Of a DNA stretch of 35,986 bases, positions 32,758-35,986 are shown piece by piece; the stretch's first letter is position 1; every line of letters starts with the position of its first letter. The stretch lies in NCBI GenBank assembly GCA_030530215.1, contig JAUMVJ010000012.1, forward strand, positions 1 to 35,986. Reading direction: 5' to 3'. The position numbers were made by a program, and so were the translations under genes. Below the pieces are notes generated by a model. The model was not told where the DNA came from and searched no databases. It worked only from the letters and a program-made list of their open reading frames with translations. This DNA is from Coriobacteriia bacterium. GTDB lineage: Bacteria; Actinomycetota; Coriobacteriia; Coriobacteriales; Eggerthellaceae.

Positions 32758-33915
32758 ATGAAGCAAACCCATTACGACTACCTGGTTGTCGGCGCTGGCC
32801 TTACCGGTGCCGTCTTCGCCGACGCCGCTAAACAGGCTGGCAAATCGGTGCTCGTCATCGAGTCGCGCGACCACATCGCAGGCAACGTTTACACCGAGGC
32901 CACCGAGGGCATCCACGTGCACAAGTACGGCGCCCACATCTTCCACACCAGCCTTGAGCCGGTTTGGCGCTACGTTAATAAGTTTGCCCAGTTCAACAAC
33001 TATATCAACTGCCCCGTGGCTCTTTACAAGGGCACCATTTACAACATGCCCTTCAACATGAACACCTTCTCGAAAATGTGGGGCGTGGTAACGCCCGACG
33101 AGGCTTTGGCGAAGATCAACGAGCAGCGCGCCGAGATCACCGGCGAGCCCCAGAACCTTGAGGAACAGGCAATCAGCCTGGTTGGCCGCGACATCTTCGA
33201 GGCCCTGGTGAAGGGTTATACCGAAAAGCAGTGGGGCCGCGACTGCAAAGACCTGCCCGCAAGCATCATCAAGCGCCTGCCCGTGCGCCTTACCTACGAC
33301 AACAACTACTTCAACGACCGCTATCAGGGTATCCCCATGGGCGGCTACACCAAGATGGTCGCCAACATGTTCGGCGACACCGAAATCCTGCTGAACACCG
33401 AGTATCGCGAGTTCATCGCCGCAAACCCCGGCATTGCCGATCGCACCATCTACTGCGGCACCATCGATGGCTTCTACAACTTCGAGCTGGGCACGCTTGA
33501 GTACCGCTCCCTGCGCTTCGAAACCGAACGCATTGCCAGCGACAACTGGCAGGGCAACGCGGTGGTCAACTACAACGAGCGCGAGGTGCCCTGGACGCGC
33601 ATCATCGAGCACAAGCATTTCGAGTTCTGCAAGAACGACGCCGGCGAAGAGGTCAAGGACGCCGAGGGCAAGCCTGTCACCTACGTCACGCGCGAGTACC
33701 CCGCCGACTGGCATCCCGGCGACGAGCCCTACTACCCCCTGAACAACGAGCGCAACGCCGAGCTGTACCAGCGCTACGTGGAGCGCTCCAAGGAAGATGG
33801 CGACATCGTGTTCGCCGGCCGCCTGGGCGGATACCAGTACTACGACATGGACAAGTGTATCGACGCTGCCTTTGACCTGGTCAAAACCGAGCTTGGCGTC
33901 GACTTCAGGGCTTAA
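32758..33915 (+). CDS. glf: UDP-galactopyranose mutase
   Basis: FAD-dependent enzyme converting UDP-galactopyranose to UDP-galactofuranose, the donor for galactofuranose in surface glycans. 385 residues, the usual bacterial length. The N-terminal FAD motif is VVGAGLTGAVFA, followed by ESRDHIAGN. Other hallmarks are KYGAHIFHT, the YTEKQWG segment near 160 and the C-terminal GRLGGYQYYDMD. The ATG has AAGGAGA six bases upstream. It is a single-gene unit with its own terminator. UDP-galactofuranose would serve one or more of the family-2 glycosyltransferases in this window; this link is inferred from proximity. Confidence 0.96.
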   Translation: MKQTHYDYLVVGAGLTGAVFADAAKQAGKSVLVIESRDHIAGNVYTEATEGIHVHKYGAHIFHTSLEPVWRYVNKFAQFNNYINCPVALYKGTIYNMPFNMNTFSKMWGVVTPDEALAKINEQRAEITGEPQNLEEQAISLVGRDIFEALVKGYTEKQWGRDCKDLPASIIKRLPVRLTYDNNYFNDRYQGIPMGGYTKMVANMFGDTEILLNTEYREFIAANPGIADRTIYCGTIDGFYNFELGTLEYRSLRFETERIASDNWQGNAVVNYNEREVPWTRIIEHKHFEFCKNDAGEEVKDAEGKPVTYVTREYPADWHPGDEPYYPLNNERNAELYQRYVERSKEDGDIVFAGRLGGYQYYDMDKCIDAAFDLVKTELGVDFRA

Positions 33916-34250
33916 GCGCATCGCCTGGCCAAAAGCACTGCGGCAAGCTAGGAGGCAAAACCGCCCCAAAAGCGCCGCGGTAGCCTAGGGGCAAAGCCCG
34001 AAGAGACGCGAGAACGCGGGCAACTAAAGCAAACGAGGAAGCAGCACGACGAATGCTGCTTCCTCTTCTTTTTTATGGCGAAAACCGCGCGGCTGCGGAA
34101 ACGGTACGAGCCGCGAAACCAGTACTGGCACCTTAACCGCCTTCGGCCCGATAAGCCCGGCAAGGTCGGCCAACTCGACCAGTTCAACTAGCTCAACTAG
34201 CTCACCCAGCTCAATAGATCCAACTGGTTCGGCCAGCCAAACGAGCCCCG
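33916..34250. other. 335-base gap with terminator and 9-base repeats
   Basis: Past glf the gap holds a strong terminator (34035-34074), then a run of imperfect 9-base repeats up to the cupin stop (listed separately). Short frames here lack ribosome sites and similarity. I see no gene. Confidence 0.5.
34035..34074 (+). terminator. Rho-independent terminator of glf
   Basis: A perfect 12-pair stem (34035-34046 and 34054-34065) with a 7-base loop is followed by TTCTTTTTT. It is the strongest terminator in the window. Confidence 0.9.
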
Positions 34251-34260
34251 CTAGCTCAGC
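34171..34260. repeat. Ten imperfect 9-base tandem units
   Basis: Units resembling TAGCTCAAC occur in register about ten times, running into the last codons of the cupin gene. In one minus-strand frame they read as Glu-Leu-Val triplets. That frame has no start codon and passes through the glf terminator, so it is not called as a gene. Confidence 0.5.
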
Positions 34261-34592
34261 GCGGCGTGCTCGGGGACGACGGCGAAAACCACCAAGTCTT
34301 CCTCCCCGTCGTTAACCACCGAATGATACGAACCGGCAGGGCAGTAATGGCAAACGCCGGGCGCAAGAGGCTCCTCGCCGCCTTCGACCACGACCTTGCC
34401 CGTGCCCGAAAGAACGTAGACGATCTCGGAGTTCTTAAGGTGCTGATGCCAGCCAATCGAGGAATGAGGATGCACCGTCGCGCGCATGATGCGGTTGTTG
34501 GCGTCAACATGCGCTGCCGCAGAAACGGAGCCGTCCCCTCCTTTGAAATTTGGGATTTCCTGTTCTTCAAGTGCGTCGAAGTCGATGATCAT
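34251..34592 (-). CDS. Small cupin-domain protein
   Basis: 113-residue single-domain cupin. The metal-binding pattern is visible: GWHQHLKNSEIVYVLSG gives His-x-His and Glu, and PAGSYHSV gives the second-motif His. Small cupins of this type bind a metal and often act as isomerases, dioxygenases or sensors; the substrate is not evident. A good ribosome site (AAGGAAGGGG) precedes the ATG. It lies between glf (opposite strand) and the tRNA gene. The upstream tRNA terminator separates it from that unit. Confidence 0.85.
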   Translation of the reverse strand: MIIDFDALEEQEIPNFKGGDGSVSAAAHVDANNRIMRATVHPHSSIGWHQHLKNSEIVYVLSGTGKVVVEGGEEPLAPGVCHYCPAGSYHSVVNDGEEDLVVFAVVPEHAALS

Positions 34593-34663
34593 CGCGTGCC
34601 CCTTCCTTTAGATCCTTACGCATCCATGGTAGTCGCACCACGACTTGCCACCCCTGAGAAAAC

Positions 34664-34691
34664 AAAAAAGCCAGGAGCAAGAACTCCTGGC
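34664..34691 (-). terminator. Terminator of the tRNA-Arg gene
   Basis: On the minus strand, GCCAGGAG and CTCCTGGC (8 pairs, 6-base loop) are followed by TTTTTTGTTTT. It lies 13 bases past the CCA end of the tRNA. Confidence 0.85.
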
Positions 34692-34704
34692 TTCAAGTTT
34701 TAAA

Positions 34705-34781
34705 TGGTGCGCCGTGAGGGATTCGAACCCCCGACGTACTGATTCGTAGTCAGTCCCTCTATCCAGCTGAGGTAACGGCGC
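34705..34781 (-). tRNA. tRNA-Arg (anticodon ACG)
   Basis: 77 bases including an encoded CCA. The acceptor stem is GCGCCGT/ACGGCGC. The anticodon stem ACTGA/TCAGT encloses the loop CTACGAA with anticodon ACG, read as ICG for CGU/CGC/CGA. The T-arm contains GGTTCGAATCC. All cloverleaf arms are intact. No duplicated 3' end is visible nearby, so there is no sign of an integrated element here. Confidence 0.95.
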
Positions 34782-34822
34782 ATTTTCAGCAAGAAAGAAT
34801 ATACGTTTCTTCCAGGGGCAAG

Positions 34823-35425
34823 TCAACTATTATTTTTAAAACTTAAGGAAGATTCCTCCGACCTGCGCCAACGCTCGCTCAAGAATTCCAAAATGTCGCT
34901 GAGCCTGTTGTCGGGTTGGCAGTTCATCAGCAGGGCAACGGTGGCCTCGGCCCAACTATAATCGGAAAGATAAGAGCCAGCGAACATGCGCTGATATCGC
35001 TCGTTGCCCTCTAAGAATTCGAAGTAATCGCAGGTCACGATGTCGCGATTAAGGCTTCTGACGTGATTATCCTCAACTATCAGATCGGCGACCCCGTAGC
35101 GCTCGAGCGTCTGTCTTGCCCGCTGAATCAGCTTTCGGTAACGGTCCTGCTCGTTCTTGTTCCGCGGGCAGGCTTCATACAAAACGGTTATGCCCTCGCC
35201 CGTCGAGACGGTGCCGCCCCGCCGGTCAACAAGCAGCGCCATGAACTCCTTTTCCTTAGCGCTCCTGAACGCTATCGGGCGGCCGTTGACGAAAATATCG
35301 AAGAAACCGAAGGTTCTGATATAGATGTTCGTCACGCCTTGCTTGGCCGGATCTTGGCCTTTGCCTAAGTGAAGCAAACCATCTGGTGGGTTTGAGCTTC
35401 GATTGAGGCATTGCTCACTTAGCAT
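34823..35425 (-). CDS. Small BTAD/SARP-type winged-helix regulator
   Basis: 200-residue protein. After about 32 poorly ordered residues comes an OmpR/SARP-like DNA-binding wing domain: IYIRTFGFFDIFVNGRPIAF, then SAKEKEFMALLVDRRGG and the recognition-helix region near RYRKLIQRARQTLERYG. A C-terminal helical segment follows, shorter than in full bacterial transcriptional activation domain proteins. No AAA or receiver domain is fused. Proteins of this form are frequent in Coriobacteriia. It probably binds DNA. The ATG at 35425 has AAAGGAGA seven bases upstream. It lies upstream of the tRNA on the same strand, with a long leader containing inverted repeats that could be its own operator. Its targets are unknown. 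Confidence 0.8.
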   Translation of the reverse strand: MLSEQCLNRSSNPPDGLLHLGKGQDPAKQGVTNIYIRTFGFFDIFVNGRPIAFRSAKEKEFMALLVDRRGGTVSTGEGITVLYEACPRNKNEQDRYRKLIQRARQTLERYGVADLIVEDNHVRSLNRDIVTCDYFEFLEGNERYQRMFAGSYLSDYSWAEATVALLMNCQPDNRLSDILEFLSERWRRSEESSLSFKNNS

Positions 35426-35565
35426 GAAAGTCTCCTTTCAATATCGAAGCAGCACGCATCCTGGCTGCCGCCGATCGCGACGATTCCACCCAATCGCAAA
35501 CGGCAGCACTCCAAATGGTGCGCAAGAGATTGTTTGCACGCAAAGCATCTCTTCCTGCTCGACAA

Positions 35566-35594
35566 ATTATGCAGATTGTCGTATTAGCTACCAA
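35566..35594 (-). promoter_or_regulatory. Promoter candidate of the BTAD regulator
   Basis: On the minus strand TTGGTA and CATAAT are spaced by 17 bases, giving a leader of about 130 bases before the ATG at 35425. Confidence 0.45.
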
Positions 35595-35613
35595 CACAAT
35601 GCATAATATGCCT

Positions 35614-35633
35614 GGTAAATGGACAGATTTACC
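35614..35633. promoter_or_regulatory. Inverted repeat upstream of regulator promoter
   Basis: GGTAAAT and ATTTACC (7 bases each, 6-base spacer) form a perfect inverted repeat 20 bases upstream of the -35 candidate. It fits a dimeric regulator site. The short palindrome GCATAATATGC lies next to it. Confidence 0.4.
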
Positions 35634-35759
35634 GTTTGAACAGGTTGTATACCTTCCCATAAGAAGAATAAAGCGGACACTTTTGTGACAGAAACAGGAA
35701 CAGGCAAGCGCGGTCGCCTTAGCCGCGGATCAAGCCACGTCGCTCCCCAGGCGAAAAAG

Positions 35760-35806
35760 GCTTAGAAAACAAGGAGGCTGCCTTGGATCCTTTACCAAAG
35801 CAGCCT
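35760..35806 (-). terminator. Terminator for a unit entering from the right
   Basis: A stem of seven pairs, one mismatch and four pairs (35775-35786 and 35795-35806, 8-base loop) is followed on the minus strand by CCTTGTTTTCTAAG. No gene in this window would end here, so it may close a minus-strand gene beyond the right edge. Confidence 0.4.
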
Positions 35807-35986
35807 GCAAGAGTGTATTGAGCTGGTAGGCCCGTGGAAAGTCAACGGCGACGACCCAACGGCTAGCCTGCGCCCCAGCGACTGATGCCCCAATCAGCTG
35901 GCGCTCCAAGCAGCTGAAGGCCCATCGGCCAGGGTAACGTAAAATTTATTTCGCAAATTGACAGCTGAATACATCCAGACGCAAGG

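Larger units (their letters stand above)
35426..35986. other. 561-base gap upstream of the regulator
   Basis: It contains the regulator promoter, an inverted repeat at 35614-35633 and a hairpin at 35775-35806 (each listed separately). The last 170 bases show no gene, ribosome site or RNA structure that I can name. The window ends here. Confidence 0.5.

Noticed and set aside
32734..33969. 411-codon minus-strand open frame opposite glf, longer than glf itself
   Set aside because: It is the antisense shadow of a GC-rich gene. The plus strand matches UDP-galactopyranose mutase from end to end with a good ribosome site; the antisense frame has no recognisable domain.
34705..34781. tRNA-Arg as an integration site of a mobile element
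   Set aside because: No integrase gene and no repeat of the tRNA 3' end was seen in the window.

Overview
The window looks like a chromosomal cell-envelope locus of a Gram-positive bacterium of moderate GC content. I suspect the class Coriobacteriia (Actinomycetota). This rests on the small DNA-binding regulator of the Coriobacteriia BTAD-like type near the right end, the secreted wall proteins with lysine-rich beta-repeat tails, and the purine-rich ribosome sites. It is an inference; no marker gene here fixes the taxon. I saw no CRISPR array, insertion sequence or prophage gene.

Layout. 1-5.3 kb: an acyltransferase-3 membrane protein (minus strand), divergent from two family-2 glycosyltransferases. 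5.7-8.0 kb: a large secreted protein of unknown function. 8.1-11.3 kb (minus): a three-part GtrA / GtrB-like / GT-C cassette of the kind that adds side-chain sugars to surface polymers. 11.4-16.3 kb (minus): TagD, a TagF/TarL-like polymerase, TarI and TarJ, which make and polymerise CDP-glycerol and CDP-ribitol (polyol-phosphate, teichoic-acid-like polymer). 16.4-22.7 kb (plus): a 1098-residue tandem glycosyltransferase and a 971-residue LicD protein. 22.8-25.9 kb (minus): a polysaccharide pyruvyl transferase and a second CDP-glycerol glycerophosphotransferase. 26.0-31.9 kb (minus): three exported wall proteins (L,D-transpeptidase, GH25 muramidase, membrane-anchored subtilase). 32.0-35.4 kb: a thioesterase, UDP-galactopyranose mutase, a cupin, tRNA-Arg(ACG) and the small BTAD-type regulator.

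How it fits together. TagD, TarI and TarJ supply activated glycerol and ribitol phosphate. The two CDP-polyol transferases would build the chain. The glycosyltransferases, Gtr cassette, LicD protein, pyruvyl transferase, acyltransferase and (through UDP-galactofuranose) Glf would decorate or extend it. The secreted enzymes remodel the wall that carries it.

Most interesting observation. Four genes carry a run of eight or nine G/C bases inside the coding sequence: the acyltransferase (C8, codons 8-10), the secreted protein (G8, codons 36-38), the TagF/TarL-like polymerase (G8, codons 78-80) and the GtrB-like transferase (C9, before its present GTG). Eight bases keep the frame open in the first three. 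In the GtrB-like gene the nine-base run puts every upstream ATG out of frame, and a run of eight would restore a normal N-terminus. This is the signature of slipped-strand phase variation. It suggests a multi-gene ON/OFF switch controlling polymer backbone, glucosylation-type decoration, acylation and a secreted protein, with the Gtr branch OFF in this sequence. A terminator-like hairpin immediately upstream of the switchable polymerase may add another control layer.
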